NCBI GenBank assembly: GCA_041447175.1
Contig: CP166960.1
Span: forward strand, 2,062,519-2,126,518
Source: Candidatus Bathyarchaeia archaeon
GTDB taxonomy: Archaea > Thermoproteota > Bathyarchaeia > Bathyarchaeales > Bathycorpusculaceae
DNA: 64,000 bases
Direction of reading: 5' to 3'
Each line of letters starts with the position of its first letter. The first letter of the stretch is position 1. The notes under the pieces are model-generated. The model was not told the origin of the DNA, did no database searches, and saw only the letters and a list, made by a program, of their open reading frames with translations. Position numbers and translations under genes: made by a program. Positions 9,554 through 18,646 of the stretch are shown here, one piece after another.

Positions 9554-10581
9554 AAGTGAGAATCATCCTTGTGGGCTACGGCGTTGTCGGGCAGGGCTTA
9601 ACCAGCATACTGCTTAGGCGACGGCTGGAAACCATCAGGGATTACGGCTTTAACCCCCGAATCGTCGCCATCGTGGACAAGGGCGGTGCAGCAATCGACG
9701 AGAAAGGTTTAGACTTTGAGCGCATGCTAAAGCTCAAGAAGGAAAAAGGCTCCGTGTCCCTTGACCCCAACGTTGGGCACCCAAAAATGTCTCCGCTGCA
9801 AACCATCGAAGAGGTCGAAGCCGAAGTCATGGTTGAAGCCTCCTCCACCAACGTCCAGAACGGCGAACCCGGCTTGTCCCACATCACAAAAGCATTCAAA
9901 ACAGGCAAACACGTGGTAACCACCAACAAAGGCCCTTTAGCATTGGCGTTTCCCGCCTTGACTGAGTTGGCGGACCATAACAGGGTTTTTCTGCGTTTTA
10001 GTGGCACTGTCGGCGGCGGCACCCCCGTGTTGGAATTCGCCAAAAAATGCCTTGCAGGAGACAAAATTTTGGCGACCCGGGGCATACTTAATGGAACCAC
10101 CAACTACATCCTCACGGAGATGGGAGAAAACCACATAGGCTTCCAAGAGGCATTAAAGAACGCGCAGCGGTTGGGTTACGCGGAAACCGACCCCACCAAC
10201 GATGTGGACGGCATAGACCCTGCATGCAAAATTGTGATTTTGGCAAACTGGATTATGAACCGCAAAATAACCCTTAAAGACGTTAAAGTTACAGGCATCC
10301 GCGGCGTCACCGCCCAAGACCTCGAAGCTGCGGCTACACGGGGAAACACCATCAAACTTGTTGGCAGCGTAGATGGGGAAGCCAGAGTAGAGCCCACCGA
10401 AATTAGCAAACGCGACCCTCTCTGCGTGAGTGGTGTTTTGAATGCGGTGACTTTTGTTTCCGAGTTTGCCGGAGAAGAAACCATCGTAGGCAGAGGCGCA
10501 GGCGGCATGGAGACTGCAAGCGCAGTGCTAAGAGACTTATTAGACATCAGAACTAATTTAGCTAACCAGTTACTCTCCTAA
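9550..10581 (+). CDS. hom: Homoserine dehydrogenase
   Basis: Reduces aspartate semialdehyde to homoserine with NAD(P)H. Starts GTG in the GTGA overlap with thrC. The Rossmann motif VGYGVVGQGL is at the N-terminus. The catalytic region contains VVTTNKGPLA, FSGTVGGGTPV and the signature region GILNGTTNYIL with AQRLGYAETDPTNDVDGIDP. At 343 residues it lacks the C-terminal ACT domain of longer bacterial forms, so feedback sensing may come from elsewhere, for example the ACT protein at 6676. That last point is inference. Confidence 0.95.
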   Translation: MKVRIILVGYGVVGQGLTSILLRRRLETIRDYGFNPRIVAIVDKGGAAIDEKGLDFERMLKLKKEKGSVSLDPNVGHPKMSPLQTIEEVEAEVMVEASSTNVQNGEPGLSHITKAFKTGKHVVTTNKGPLALAFPALTELADHNRVFLRFSGTVGGGTPVLEFAKKCLAGDKILATRGILNGTTNYILTEMGENHIGFQEALKNAQRLGYAETDPTNDVDGIDPACKIVILANWIMNRKITLKDVKVTGIRGVTAQDLEAAATRGNTIKLVGSVDGEARVEPTEISKRDPLCVSGVLNAVTFVSEFAGEETIVGRGAGGMETASAVLRDLLDIRTNLANQLLS

Positions 10582-10603
10582 CAGAAGCAACAGTGCTTCG
10601 GAA

Positions 10604-12025
10604 GTGAAATGGATGGGCAAAACGATAGTTATGAAGTTCGGCGGAACCAGCGTAGGCAACGGCACAAGCATCCGCCACGTGGCAAACTTAGTTTCAGAAA
10701 ACGCTAAACAAGGCAACAAGGTTGTAGTTGTGGTTTCTGCATTATCCACGGTCACTAACAGCCTTATTGAAGTTGCCAGCCAAGCCTGCAAAGGCACCGA
10801 ACAGCAAATCAAAGACTTCACCACCGCACTATACCAGAAACACGCCCAAGCCATCGCTGAAGCCGTAAAAAACCCAGACCTCCAAAAAGAAATTGAACAG
10901 ATTACCCAGAAAGCCGTGGGGGAGCTGGAGAAAGTTCTCACGGGCATCTGTTATGTGGGGGAACTCACGCCTAAATCGAAGGATTATGTGTTGTCCTTTG
11001 GAGAACGTTTATCGGCGCCTATTGTTTGGGGTGCCCTGCGCGACCTCGGAGAAAAGGCAGAATGTTTTACGGGCAAAGACGCGGGCATTGTGACTGACGA
11101 CGTTTTTGGCAACGCCAGCCCCCTTATGAACGTCACCACCCACCTGCTAAAAGAGCGGCTGGAACCATTACTGGAAAAAGGCGTCATTCCTGTAGTTACT
11201 GGATTTATAGCGGCGACACAGGACGGCGTCACTACCACCATCGGACGAGGCGGTTCCGACTACACCGCAACCATTCTTGGTGTGGCGCTCTGCGCGGATG
11301 AGGTTTGGATATGGACCGACGTAGACGGCATCATGACCGCCGACCCCAAAATCATCCCGTCAGCTAAAATGCTTCCTGAACTCAGCTACCAAGAGGCAGC
11401 TGAGATGGCAATTTTTGGCGCCAAAGCCATGCACCCACGCGCACTCGAACCAGTCATTGAAGCAAAAATTCCCGTCCGCATCCGCAGCACCATGCGCCCA
11501 GAAAATCAAGGCACACTGATAACGAACGCCGAAAACGCCAAGTCCACGGGCGCGGTTAAGGCGGTTGCCCTCATTAAAGACGTTGCCATGGTAAACGTGA
11601 ACGGAGCCAGCATGGTCGGCGCGCCAGGCAGCTACGCCAAAGTCTTTGACGTGCTGGGCAAAAACAACATTAACATCATGATGGTTTCCACAGCGGTTTC
11701 AGAAGCCAACATCTCCATGGTCATCCGCCGAAGCCTCGTAGGCAGAGCACTAAGCACGCTGGAAATCGCGTTGCTGGGCCGAGGCGCAGTCAGCGAAGTC
11801 ACCGCCGAGGATGACGTGGCTGTTGTGGCGGTCATGGGCGCTAACATGAAAGGCACCCGCGGCATAGCCTCCAAAATCTTTGCCATCGTCGCCAACGCAG
11901 GCATAAACATACGCATGATTGCACAGGGCAGCTCCGAACTCAACATATCGTTTGTGGTGAAAGAAAAAGACGGCGCCGCTGTGGTTAAGGCAATTCATGA
12001 AGCGTTCCAGCTCGACAAACTCTAA
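10604..12025 (+). CDS. lysC: Aspartate kinase
   Basis: Catalyses the first step of the aspartate pathway. The amino-acid kinase domain starts MGKTIVMKFGGTSVGNG and contains GRGGSDYTATIL and the WTDVDGIMTADP segment. Two ACT domains fill the last ~150 residues (ASMVGAPGSYAKVFDVLG and MKGTRGIASKIFAIVANAG), so feedback inhibition is expected. The frame opens with GTG 10604; ATG 10613 with GGAAGTGA upstream is the likelier start (470 residues). Aspartate-semialdehyde dehydrogenase, the step between this enzyme and Hom, is not in the window. A T-rich tract after the stop probably ends the operon. Confidence 0.95.
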   Translation: MKWMGKTIVMKFGGTSVGNGTSIRHVANLVSENAKQGNKVVVVVSALSTVTNSLIEVASQACKGTEQQIKDFTTALYQKHAQAIAEAVKNPDLQKEIEQITQKAVGELEKVLTGICYVGELTPKSKDYVLSFGERLSAPIVWGALRDLGEKAECFTGKDAGIVTDDVFGNASPLMNVTTHLLKERLEPLLEKGVIPVVTGFIAATQDGVTTTIGRGGSDYTATILGVALCADEVWIWTDVDGIMTADPKIIPSAKMLPELSYQEAAEMAIFGAKAMHPRALEPVIEAKIPVRIRSTMRPENQGTLITNAENAKSTGAVKAVALIKDVAMVNVNGASMVGAPGSYAKVFDVLGKNNINIMMVSTAVSEANISMVIRRSLVGRALSTLEIALLGRGAVSEVTAEDDVAVVAVMGANMKGTRGIASKIFAIVANAGINIRMIAQGSSELNISFVVKEKDGAAVVKAIHEAFQLDKL

Positions 12026-12049
12026 AAAAGTCTGAAGGAGAAGCAAAAG

Positions 12050-12064
12050 TCTTTTTTATTTTAA
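12050..12064 (+). terminator. T-rich terminator after the threonine operon
   Basis: The bases CTTTTTTATTTTAAC lie 25-39 bases beyond the aspartate-kinase stop, between two convergent genes. Archaeal transcription commonly stops at such T tracts without a strong hairpin. Only the tract itself is seen. Confidence 0.45.
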
Positions 12065-12688
12065 CTATTGTTTTTGGGCAAGAACCGCGTTCCATGGCGA
12101 AGCAACTTTCGTGAAAACCTGAACCGCCACAAAACCAGCCCGCCACATCGCCCTCTGGATTCTAGCCAACGGAATGAGCTGCACATGGGTCTGCTCAATC
12201 AGCTCTGAATTTTCAACTTCGTATTTGCCGTCTTGAATCATCTCGTTTACCAAAAGCAGCCACCCACCGGGCTTGAGCACCCTTTGTATCTCCTTTAAAG
12301 CGGCGGGGAAGTTGTTCCAGAAGTAGTAGGTTTCGATGGCGGTCACCAAATCAAAGGAGTCGTCGGGGAAGGGGATTTGTTCTGCGGTGCCGTGGGTGAT
12401 TTCGACGCGGTTTTGGGCAATCAGTTCGTGGTTGACTTCTTTGGAGAACTTCACCATGTCGGGGGAGTGGTCGATGCCGTAGATTTTGCCTTTGGGTGCC
12501 AGTTGGGCGAGTCGGTTGAGGGTTTTGCCGCCTCCGCAGCCCACATCCAAAATTGCCCAGTTAGGCTTGATGGTTAAGTGTGATAGCCCCCAGAGGGTCA
12601 GCGGTTCGTGCCCGCGGTTCATTGACTCGGCGACTTTTTTGCCGTCTTCGCCTGTGGGGCAACGGTACTGGTCCATTAGGTTAGGCAT
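12065..12688 (-). CDS. Class I SAM-dependent methyltransferase
   Basis: The Rossmann motif AILDVGCGGGKTLNRLA binds S-adenosylmethionine, and the later motifs IPFPDDSFDLVTAIETYYF and RVLKPGGWLLLVNE are those of the Methyltransf_11 type. I start at ATG 12688 (MPNLMDQYRCP, 207 residues). The frame extends 25 codons upstream inside lysK but that part is low-complexity Ser/Thr/Lys. It overlaps the lysK end by 8 bases and is the last gene of the lysW operon. The substrate is unknown; a link to lysine or arginine synthesis rests only on position. Confidence 0.8.
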   Translation of the reverse strand: MPNLMDQYRCPTGEDGKKVAESMNRGHEPLTLWGLSHLTIKPNWAILDVGCGGGKTLNRLAQLAPKGKIYGIDHSPDMVKFSKEVNHELIAQNRVEITHGTAEQIPFPDDSFDLVTAIETYYFWNNFPAALKEIQRVLKPGGWLLLVNEMIQDGKYEVENSELIEQTHVQLIPLARIQRAMWRAGFVAVQVFTKVASPWNAVLAQKQ

Positions 12689-13826
12689 GGTTTTGTCCTT
12701 GGAGTTTGGCGTTTCGGTTGTAGAGGTGGGAGAGTTTGAGGAGGGTTTCCTTGTAGATTTCAATTGCGCTGAGGTAGTCGCTTATGACAATATGCTCGTC
12801 TAACGTGTGGTCAAGGTGTCCGTCTCCGGGTCCGTAAGTGACGATGGGCATGTTCATGGCGTGCCCCAAAATGTTCATGTCGCCAGTGCCCGTTTTCCGC
12901 AGCAACGTGGCAGGTTTACCCAGAACCCGACGCAGCGACGCCGACAAAGCATGCACCAACGGGCTGCTTTTGTTAACCTCAAAGGGCTCCACTGTGTCTT
13001 CCACGGAGATTTTTAGGGTGACTTTGGGGTTTGCTTGCTCATATTGGGCAATGACGAGTTGGGTTTGCTCAAACACCTGCGCCGTCGTGTAAGGCAGAGG
13101 CACCCGTATGTCAATGTACATTTCTGCCTCGAAGGGAATCACGGAGGTGGCGTTTCCGCCTGTGAGCTTGGTGAGGCAGGCGGTTATGGCGTAGAAGGGG
13201 CTTTCAGCTTTCTCCAGCGGCTCGTAGCTGTTTTTTATGTGCTGCCATAACTCGTAAGCCTTGTCTAAGGCGTTCTCGTAGAGCCACGGGGTGGAAGCAT
13301 GTCCTGTTTCGGTTTTGCAGATGACTTTGAGTTGGATTTGCCCTTTGTAGCCGATGGTTATGTTTTCGACCCCGCTGGGTTCCCCAAACACGGCGTAGTC
13401 CGCCTGTATGCCTTGGGTTATCATGTGGCGCACGCCTCGGCTGGTTGCTTCCTCTTCGACAACGCTGGCAACCAGAATTTTGCCTTTCCCCTTGAACGCG
13501 GGGTCTTTGGCAACCTGAGCCGCAGCCACAATCATCGAAGCAAGGGGTCCTTTGGCGTCGACTGCGCCGCGGGCGTAGATTTTGCCTTCCTCCACCCGCA
13601 ACGGCAAATACCCCTCCACGGTATCCATGTGACCGCATAGGAAAATGGTGGGTTCCCCTTCGCCGACCACGCCTATCACGTTGCCAATCGCGTCAATGCC
13701 CACTTGGAACCCCATTTTCTTCATTTCTTTAGCCAAAAAAGCCGCGATGGTCTCCTCTTTTCCAGAGGGACTGTAGATGCCCAGCAGGTTAGTTAGAAAC
13801 CGTACTGCTCGAGTTTGCTCTTGCAT
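12681..13826 (-). CDS. lysK: [LysW]-lysine/[LysW]-ornithine hydrolase
   Basis: Releases lysine or ornithine from the C-terminal glutamate of LysW. It is an M20-family metallopeptidase: LCGHMDTVEG, GAVDAKGPLASM, VEEEATSRG and FGEPSG supply the metal ligands and catalytic acids. Start ATG 13826 (MQEQTRAVRFLTN, 381 residues) has GGAGG in front; it lies 38 bases inside the 3' end of lysJ. The longer open frame upstream adds MQFWRKKK only. The neighbours lysJ, lysZ, lysY, lysX and lysW separate it from general DapE/ArgE homologues. Confidence 0.93.
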   Translation of the reverse strand: MQEQTRAVRFLTNLLGIYSPSGKEETIAAFLAKEMKKMGFQVGIDAIGNVIGVVGEGEPTIFLCGHMDTVEGYLPLRVEEGKIYARGAVDAKGPLASMIVAAAQVAKDPAFKGKGKILVASVVEEEATSRGVRHMITQGIQADYAVFGEPSGVENITIGYKGQIQLKVICKTETGHASTPWLYENALDKAYELWQHIKNSYEPLEKAESPFYAITACLTKLTGGNATSVIPFEAEMYIDIRVPLPYTTAQVFEQTQLVIAQYEQANPKVTLKISVEDTVEPFEVNKSSPLVHALSASLRRVLGKPATLLRKTGTGDMNILGHAMNMPIVTYGPGDGHLDHTLDEHIVISDYLSAIEIYKETLLKLSHLYNRNAKLQGQNHA

Positions 13827-15006
13827 TTTCTTCTTCCTCCAAAACTGCATCCAGAACCGCTATGGCTTTGTCAACCTGTTCTTTAGTGATGACCAGCGGC
13901 GGCAGGAACCGTAGCACGTTGCGTCCTGCATCCAAGATAAGCACGCCACTCTGGGCGCATTTCATGAGGACATTGTAAACGTCGAAGCGCAGCTCCATGC
14001 CCAGCATCATACCTAACCCGCGAACCTCCTTAACCATCTTGTGCTTATCCGCTAACCCTTCAAGGTGCCCCTTGAAATAGCCACCCATAGACGCGGCTTT
14101 CTCAACCAAGTTCTCCTCAAGCAAGGCGTCGATGGCGGCGCAGCCTGCAGCGCAAACCAGCGGTCCACCGCTAAACGTTGTGGAATGCTCGCCAACTTTA
14201 AAGGCAGACATGATTTCCTGAGTGGCAACGGTCATGCCAATGGGCAACCCACCAGCAAACGGTTTAGCAAGCGTCATCACGTCGGGAGTTGTATCCCAGT
14301 TTTGGCATCCAAAAAGCTTGCCCGTTCGTCCAAAGCTGGTCTGTACCTCATCAAACATCAACAAGACACCTTTTTCCGTGCAAAGTTCCCGCACGCCCTG
14401 CAAGTAACCGTCGGGGGGGACGCGGATGCCGCCTTCGCCGCGGATGGGCTCCATTAAGACGGCGGCGGTTTTGTCGGTGATGGCGCCTTTGAGTTTGTCG
14501 AGGTTGTCTGGGGGTACATGTTTGACTTCGGGAACCAGCGGCATAAAGGGGGCACGGTACTTCTTGTCCCATGTGGCAGAGAGGGCGCCCATGGTTTTTC
14601 CGTGGAAGGCTCCCATAAGTGCGATGATTTCGGGTTTACCCGTGTATTTGCGGGCAAGCTTGATGGCACATTCAACGGATTCTGCGCCGCTGTTGCACAA
14701 AAACGCCTTATCCAAGCCCTTGGGCGTGATGGAGGTGAGTTTTTGGAGAAACTCGCTGCGTTTGTCGTTGTAGAGGCTGCCGTGGCAACAAATCAGCTGT
14801 TCAGCTTGGTCGCGGATGGCGGCGACGATTTTGGGGTGGCAGTGCCCCAGCAAGGCAACGCCGTAGCTGCCCATGCAGTCCACATATTCTCTTCCGTGGA
14901 TGTCCCAGAGCGAGGCAGCTTTGCCTTTGGTGATGACGATTTGGCGTTTGCCAAAAACGTTAGCCATCAACCGATTTTCAGCGTCTATAATTTCTTGCTC
15001 ATTCAT
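13789..15006 (-). CDS. lysJ: [LysW]-aminoadipate/glutamate semialdehyde aminotransferase
   Basis: Transfers an amino group from glutamate to the LysW-bound semialdehyde. It is a class III PLP aminotransferase: CNSGAESVECAIKLAR, GAFHGKTMGALSAT, LMFDEVQTSFGRTG and the PLP lysine in MTLAKPFAGGLPIG are all present. ATG 15006 overlaps the lysZ stop (TGATG) and gives 405 residues; GTG 15009 directly before it is the alternative. Assignment to LysJ rather than ArgD follows from the operon with LysW. Confidence 0.94.
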   Translation of the reverse strand: MNEQEIIDAENRLMANVFGKRQIVITKGKAASLWDIHGREYVDCMGSYGVALLGHCHPKIVAAIRDQAEQLICCHGSLYNDKRSEFLQKLTSITPKGLDKAFLCNSGAESVECAIKLARKYTGKPEIIALMGAFHGKTMGALSATWDKKYRAPFMPLVPEVKHVPPDNLDKLKGAITDKTAAVLMEPIRGEGGIRVPPDGYLQGVRELCTEKGVLLMFDEVQTSFGRTGKLFGCQNWDTTPDVMTLAKPFAGGLPIGMTVATQEIMSAFKVGEHSTTFSGGPLVCAAGCAAIDALLEENLVEKAASMGGYFKGHLEGLADKHKMVKEVRGLGMMLGMELRFDVYNVLMKCAQSGVLILDAGRNVLRFLPPLVITKEQVDKAIAVLDAVLEEEENARANSSSTVSN

Positions 15007-15809
15007 CACGTAATCACCGTTCCTGTTTCATGGTTTAAAGCGGCTGAGATGGGGGTTTTGCCCGTGCCCGCAGTAATAAGAACTTCGCCAACCCCTTGGT
15101 TAAGCGCCTCGGTGGCGGCGTGGACTTTGGTACTCATGCCTGCGCCGATGCGGCCTTGAACTTCGCGGACTTCGGCAGCGGCAATCTTGGGAATACGTTC
15201 ACCTTTAAGCATCAAGCCTTCAACGTCAGTTAGGAGGATGAGTTTGTCGGCTTTGAGGACTCCAGCTATGACTGCGGCGGTTCGGTCACCGTCCACGTTG
15301 AGCGGCTCAAACTCCTCGCTAAGGGCTATAGGCGTCACAATCGGCGTGTACCCTTTTTCCAGCAACGTGTGTAGCAGGTCGACGTTGACTTGATTGATTT
15401 TGCCGGTGTAGCCGCCATCCACGACGCGTTTGCGTCCACGTTCATCTACGGTTATGAGGCGTTTTTTGCGTTCCGCCTGCAAAATCCCCGCATCCAACCC
15501 TGAAAGCCCCACGGCGGCGATGCCTTGGCTCTGCAGGGCAAGGACGATTTGCTTGTTGAGTTTGCCTGCCATGACCATGGTGTAGATTTCGATGGTTTCT
15601 TTGTCGGTGTAGCGGCTTCGAAAACCCTCCGGCGACATGAGGAACTGCTGCTGTTTGCCCAGTTTACTCGAGATTTCGGTAACTTCGGCGCCCCCTCCGT
15701 GAACCAGAATGACCTTGTGCTGTGCAAGAAGCGTTTTGAGGTCTGAGACTAGGTCGCTTGAGGCGCCTTCTTTGAGTATGCTTCCACCCATCTTAATTAC
15801 AAGCAGCAT
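15006..15809 (-). CDS. lysZ: [LysW]-aminoadipate/glutamate kinase
   Basis: Phosphorylates the side-chain carboxylate of the LysW-linked amino acid. It is a 267-residue amino-acid kinase of the ArgB type: MLLVIKMGGSILKEG at the N-terminus, VHGGGAEVTEIS, NVDGDRTAAVIAGVLKADKLILLTDVEGLM, and GRIGAGMSTKVHAA near the C-terminus. It lies between lysY (6-base gap) and lysJ (1-base overlap). A single gene set of this kind can serve both lysine and arginine in some archaea; the co-occurrence of argG, argH and carAB nearby favours dual use, but this is inferred. Confidence 0.94.
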   Translation of the reverse strand: MLLVIKMGGSILKEGASSDLVSDLKTLLAQHKVILVHGGGAEVTEISSKLGKQQQFLMSPEGFRSRYTDKETIEIYTMVMAGKLNKQIVLALQSQGIAAVGLSGLDAGILQAERKKRLITVDERGRKRVVDGGYTGKINQVNVDLLHTLLEKGYTPIVTPIALSEEFEPLNVDGDRTAAVIAGVLKADKLILLTDVEGLMLKGERIPKIAAAEVREVQGRIGAGMSTKVHAATEALNQGVGEVLITAGTGKTPISAALNHETGTVIT

Positions 15810-15815
15810 GGCAGA

Positions 15816-16871
15816 TCACATCGGGTGAAAACCCGTACTTTTTAGGCCCGTGGTTTCGTCAATGCCCAGCATGAGGTTGAGGCATTGTACGCCTTGGCCA
15901 GAAGCGCCCTTCACCATGTTATCGATTGCGCTGAACATGAGCAGGTGGTTGGTGTGGGGGTCAATTTCAAAGCCCAAGTCGCAGTAGTTGGTGCCCAAGG
16001 TGACTTTGGGGTCGGGCAACTGGTAGAGCCCCTTCTGGTATTTGACAAAGCGTATGAAGGGCTCGTCGATGTAGGTGGAGCGGAGGGCTTTCCAGAGGTC
16101 TTTGGCAGCAAGGGGCTGCTTGGGAAACGCGTGAACCGTCGCAAGTATGCCTCGCACCATGTTCACTGCGTGGGGGGTAAACCCGACCTTCACGGGTTCG
16201 CTGGTGAAGGCGTTAACTTCCTGCTCAACCTCGCCTATGTGGCGGTGCATGACAACCTTGTAGGGGCGCACGCCGCCAAACCGCTCAGGATGATGCGATG
16301 CGGGTGTGGGTTTGCTGCCGCCGCCGCTGCTGCCCACTTTAAGGTCAACCACAAGGTATTTGGGGTCAACCAACCCCGCCTTCACGAGAGGAACCAACGC
16401 GAAAATGGCAGCCGACGCCATGCATCCAGGACAGGCAACGAGGCGGGCTTTCTTGATTTCTTCTCGGTGGAACTCAGGCATACCGTAAGCGGCTTCTTGG
16501 AGCAGTTCGGGGTGGGCGTGCTTCCAACCGTACCAAGTTTCGTAGTCGGCGGGGTTTTTGAGGCGAAAATCCGCACTCATATCAATAACTTTGAGTCCTG
16601 CTTCGAGCAGTTTGGGCACAAGGTTTACGCTACCGCCGTGAGGGGTAGCTGTGAAGATGAGGTCGCAGTTCTTCTGCAACTCCCCGATGTCCATGGGAAC
16701 AAATTTAAGTTGGGTTAACCCGCGCAGGTTAGGGTGTGCATTGAAGACGTATTCTCCTGCGCTCTGCCGACTGGTAACCATGGTTACCTCTACTTCAGGG
16801 TGCAGAAGCAACAAACGGAGAAGTTCTCCGCCGACGTAGCCTGTTCCGCCAATTATACCAATTCGCATCAT
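15816..16871 (-). CDS. lysY: [LysW]-aminoadipyl/glutamyl phosphate reductase
   Basis: NADPH-dependent reduction of the LysW-bound acyl phosphate to the semialdehyde. It opens MMRIGIIGGTGYVGGELLRL (NAD(P)-binding), carries the active-site cysteine in LVACPGCMASAAIFAL, and has VGSSGGGSKPTPASHHPERF, a stretch typical of the ArgC/LysY group. ATG 16871 (351 residues) has GGAGA upstream. The frame is open for 40 more codons into the lysX 3' end, but those codons are the other strand frame of lysX and are not part of the protein. A 32-base gap separates it from lysX. Confidence 0.94.
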   Translation of the reverse strand: MMRIGIIGGTGYVGGELLRLLLLHPEVEVTMVTSRQSAGEYVFNAHPNLRGLTQLKFVPMDIGELQKNCDLIFTATPHGGSVNLVPKLLEAGLKVIDMSADFRLKNPADYETWYGWKHAHPELLQEAAYGMPEFHREEIKKARLVACPGCMASAAIFALVPLVKAGLVDPKYLVVDLKVGSSGGGSKPTPASHHPERFGGVRPYKVVMHRHIGEVEQEVNAFTSEPVKVGFTPHAVNMVRGILATVHAFPKQPLAAKDLWKALRSTYIDEPFIRFVKYQKGLYQLPDPKVTLGTNYCDLGFEIDPHTNHLLMFSAIDNMVKGASGQGVQCLNLMLGIDETTGLKSTGFHPM

Positions 16872-16903
16872 ACATTTTCTCCTGTGTTGTGTCTGTGTGA
16901 CTG

Positions 16904-18076
16904 TTAAAGGAGGCTTTGGGCACCCTTTAGAAGGGGGATTGCCACGTTCATGCCCGTTATGGTTCGGGTTTGCTCCCAAAACTCGGGGCATGAATTTGCC
17001 TCATGGAAAACGACGCAGGCACAATTTGCCTTTACGTTCTCCTCAATTATTGCCTTCACTTTAGCGTAAGGCTCAGTGGCTTTATAGCTGTTAACTGCAG
17101 CCTCCAGCCGCAGATTCCAAGCCGTGAAGTCCCGCAGCCGCGTTTCATCCCGCTTAACCTTCTGCACGTCGCCCCACGCCTTTGCTGCCTTTTCCGCCTC
17201 CGCTTTAAGAGCTTGGTCGTCGGCGTTTTTGTTTTCGCCCACGTTAACCATGGCGTCCATGGCAAAAACCCAAGCTTCATGTCCGCCGCCCAGAGCGGTG
17301 CCACAGCGGGATGCAAGCTCGCGGATGTTTTGGGGTAGTTTGGCGTCAAACACCAAGTTGCCCAAGAAGGTGTTGGTACGAAAATCGCTAAAGCTGGCGC
17401 GTGCCAGGGCGACTGGGTGGCATACGGGGTCTTTGTGTTTTTCTTTGTAAACGATTATTCGGAGGTCGTAGAACCATTTGTCTATGAGTTCCTGCCCAAC
17501 GATGCCCACGGGGTTAATGATTGAGGGTTCGGTTTGTCCGATGTTTGTGATGAGGTCTTGGTGGGTTTTGGAGAGCACGATGCCTTTGCCGTGGGTGCCT
17601 GCATCGGGTTTAACAAGCACTTCTTTGCCGATTTCTTGCTCCAATAGGTCGGCGATGTCGGGTTCGTTGCGGATTTTTCTGCCGTCCTTGGTTGTGTCGT
17701 AGGGGTCGCAGGGGACGTAGGTGGTTTGGGGAATGGGTAAGCCTGCTGCCCACAGATGCATGAGGGTGCGGAATTTGCTGTAGCACGTGAACTCTACACA
17801 CGAGGGGTTGATGACCTGTTTCTGGAGCAACTCCATGGTGTGGGCGGCGTAGAGGCGGCGGTTTTTGCTTTGCGCCCGATTAAGAACCACGGTCACGTCT
17901 TTGACGGTTTGAGTGAAGTCTTTACCCTTACTGGCGACGTGAAAGCCCGTTTTCCCAATGGAGACGGCGATTTTGCGGAACGGAATGAATGTGAGGTCGA
18001 TGCCGAGTTGTTGGGCGGTGAGTTTGATGCCGTTTTCGTCGTTTTCGGAGCGTTCATAAAGAAGACCAATGCTCAC
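16904..18076 (-). CDS. lysX: LysX-like ATP-grasp ligase with a ~75-residue insertion
   Basis: Links aminoadipate or glutamate to the C-terminal glutamate of LysW. ATP-grasp features: KEVLVKPDAGTHGKGI (residues ~151-166), WFYDLRIIVY, and the metal-binding pair in FHEANSCPEF (Glu359, Asn361). The protein has 390 residues while the family is usually near 280. The excess lies mostly at residues ~278-350, an alanine/lysine/glutamate-rich helical segment inserted just before the last metal-binding strand. Start GTG 18076 follows GGAGG by 9 bases. A TATA-like GTTTAAATAAC lies about 25 bases upstream of the start, so an extra internal promoter is possible. Confidence 0.85.
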   Translation of the reverse strand: MSIGLLYERSENDENGIKLTAQQLGIDLTFIPFRKIAVSIGKTGFHVASKGKDFTQTVKDVTVVLNRAQSKNRRLYAAHTMELLQKQVINPSCVEFTCYSKFRTLMHLWAAGLPIPQTTYVPCDPYDTTKDGRKIRNEPDIADLLEQEIGKEVLVKPDAGTHGKGIVLSKTHQDLITNIGQTEPSIINPVGIVGQELIDKWFYDLRIIVYKEKHKDPVCHPVALARASFSDFRTNTFLGNLVFDAKLPQNIRELASRCGTALGGGHEAWVFAMDAMVNVGENKNADDQALKAEAEKAAKAWGDVQKVKRDETRLRDFTAWNLRLEAAVNSYKATEPYAKVKAIIEENVKANCACVVFHEANSCPEFWEQTRTITGMNVAIPLLKGAQSLL

Positions 18077-18176
18077 AGACTGTTGCCTCCGATTGAAAAG
18101 TTATTTAAACAAATATTTGGGAGAGGGTTGCTGGTGTATCCCGAAGCGTGTTAAAAGTGCTTTGTGTGGATACTGT

Positions 18177-18350
18177 TTATTCGCCCCAGTCTTCTCCTTC
18201 CAGAGTCAGTTCCTGAAGGTCAACGCATCCACCGTGAACTTGTTTCACTTCAAGTTCTAGTCCGCATCCTGGGCAGCTTAGAATTTCCCCTGCGGCAGTG
18301 TCTTGTGGAACGTCTAGGTCGGCGTCACAATCGGGGCATTTAGCTTTCAT
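18177..18350 (-). CDS. lysW: LysW amino-group carrier protein
   Basis: Small acidic protein that carries the growing lysine or ornithine on its C-terminal glutamate. The C-terminus is EDWGE, the family signature. A zinc site is formed by CPDCDAD and CPGCGLE. I choose ATG 18350 (57 residues, the family's normal size) because GAGGTGA precedes it by 5 bases. An in-frame ATG at 18395 would add 15 residues (MSKETAKLETNEVKA) and sits about 25 bases behind the presumed transcript start, so it cannot be excluded. First gene of the lys operon. Confidence 0.92.
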   Translation of the reverse strand: MKAKCPDCDADLDVPQDTAAGEILSCPGCGLELEVKQVHGGCVDLQELTLEGEDWGE

Positions 18351-18450
18351 TGCCTTCACCTCGTTAGTTTCCAATTTTGCTGTTTCTTTACTCATTTTGG
18401 TTATCTCACTTTATTTTTGGAAATATCAGTGTGAGTTGCTCGCGTTTCTT

Positions 18451-18505
18451 TTAAACATTGCGACTTATTTGCAACACATTAGGCTTCTAATGTCCCAAAT
18501 GAGAC
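18451..18505. promoter_or_regulatory. Shared promoter/operator element, copy B (lysW / Lrp regulator)
   Basis: Second copy of the 55-base element at 6628-6682 (43 of 55 bases equal, no gaps). ACATT is at 18455-18459 and AATGT at 18489-18493, the same distance apart as in copy A. On the minus strand the TTTAAAAGAA at its left end is a TATA-like box for lysW. The plus-strand Lrp gene begins 142 bases beyond it. The placement, between a biosynthetic operon and a regulator, mirrors copy A. Confidence 0.7.
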
Positions 18506-18646
18506 ATCAAAACAGCGCCACCCGCAAGGACCCTTCCGAAAAAACTCAGCTCACACATCAAACACAACGAAAAACGCATCAAAAACCACCAGAAAATACG
18601 AAATCATTAAATTCAAATAAACCAACAGTACAACGAGGAAACACTG

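Noticed and set aside
15885-16718. Long plus-strand open frame of 277 codons opposite lysY
   Set aside because: It lies fully inside the conserved LysY coding region on the other strand; its translation has no family pattern and is a by-product of codon bias.
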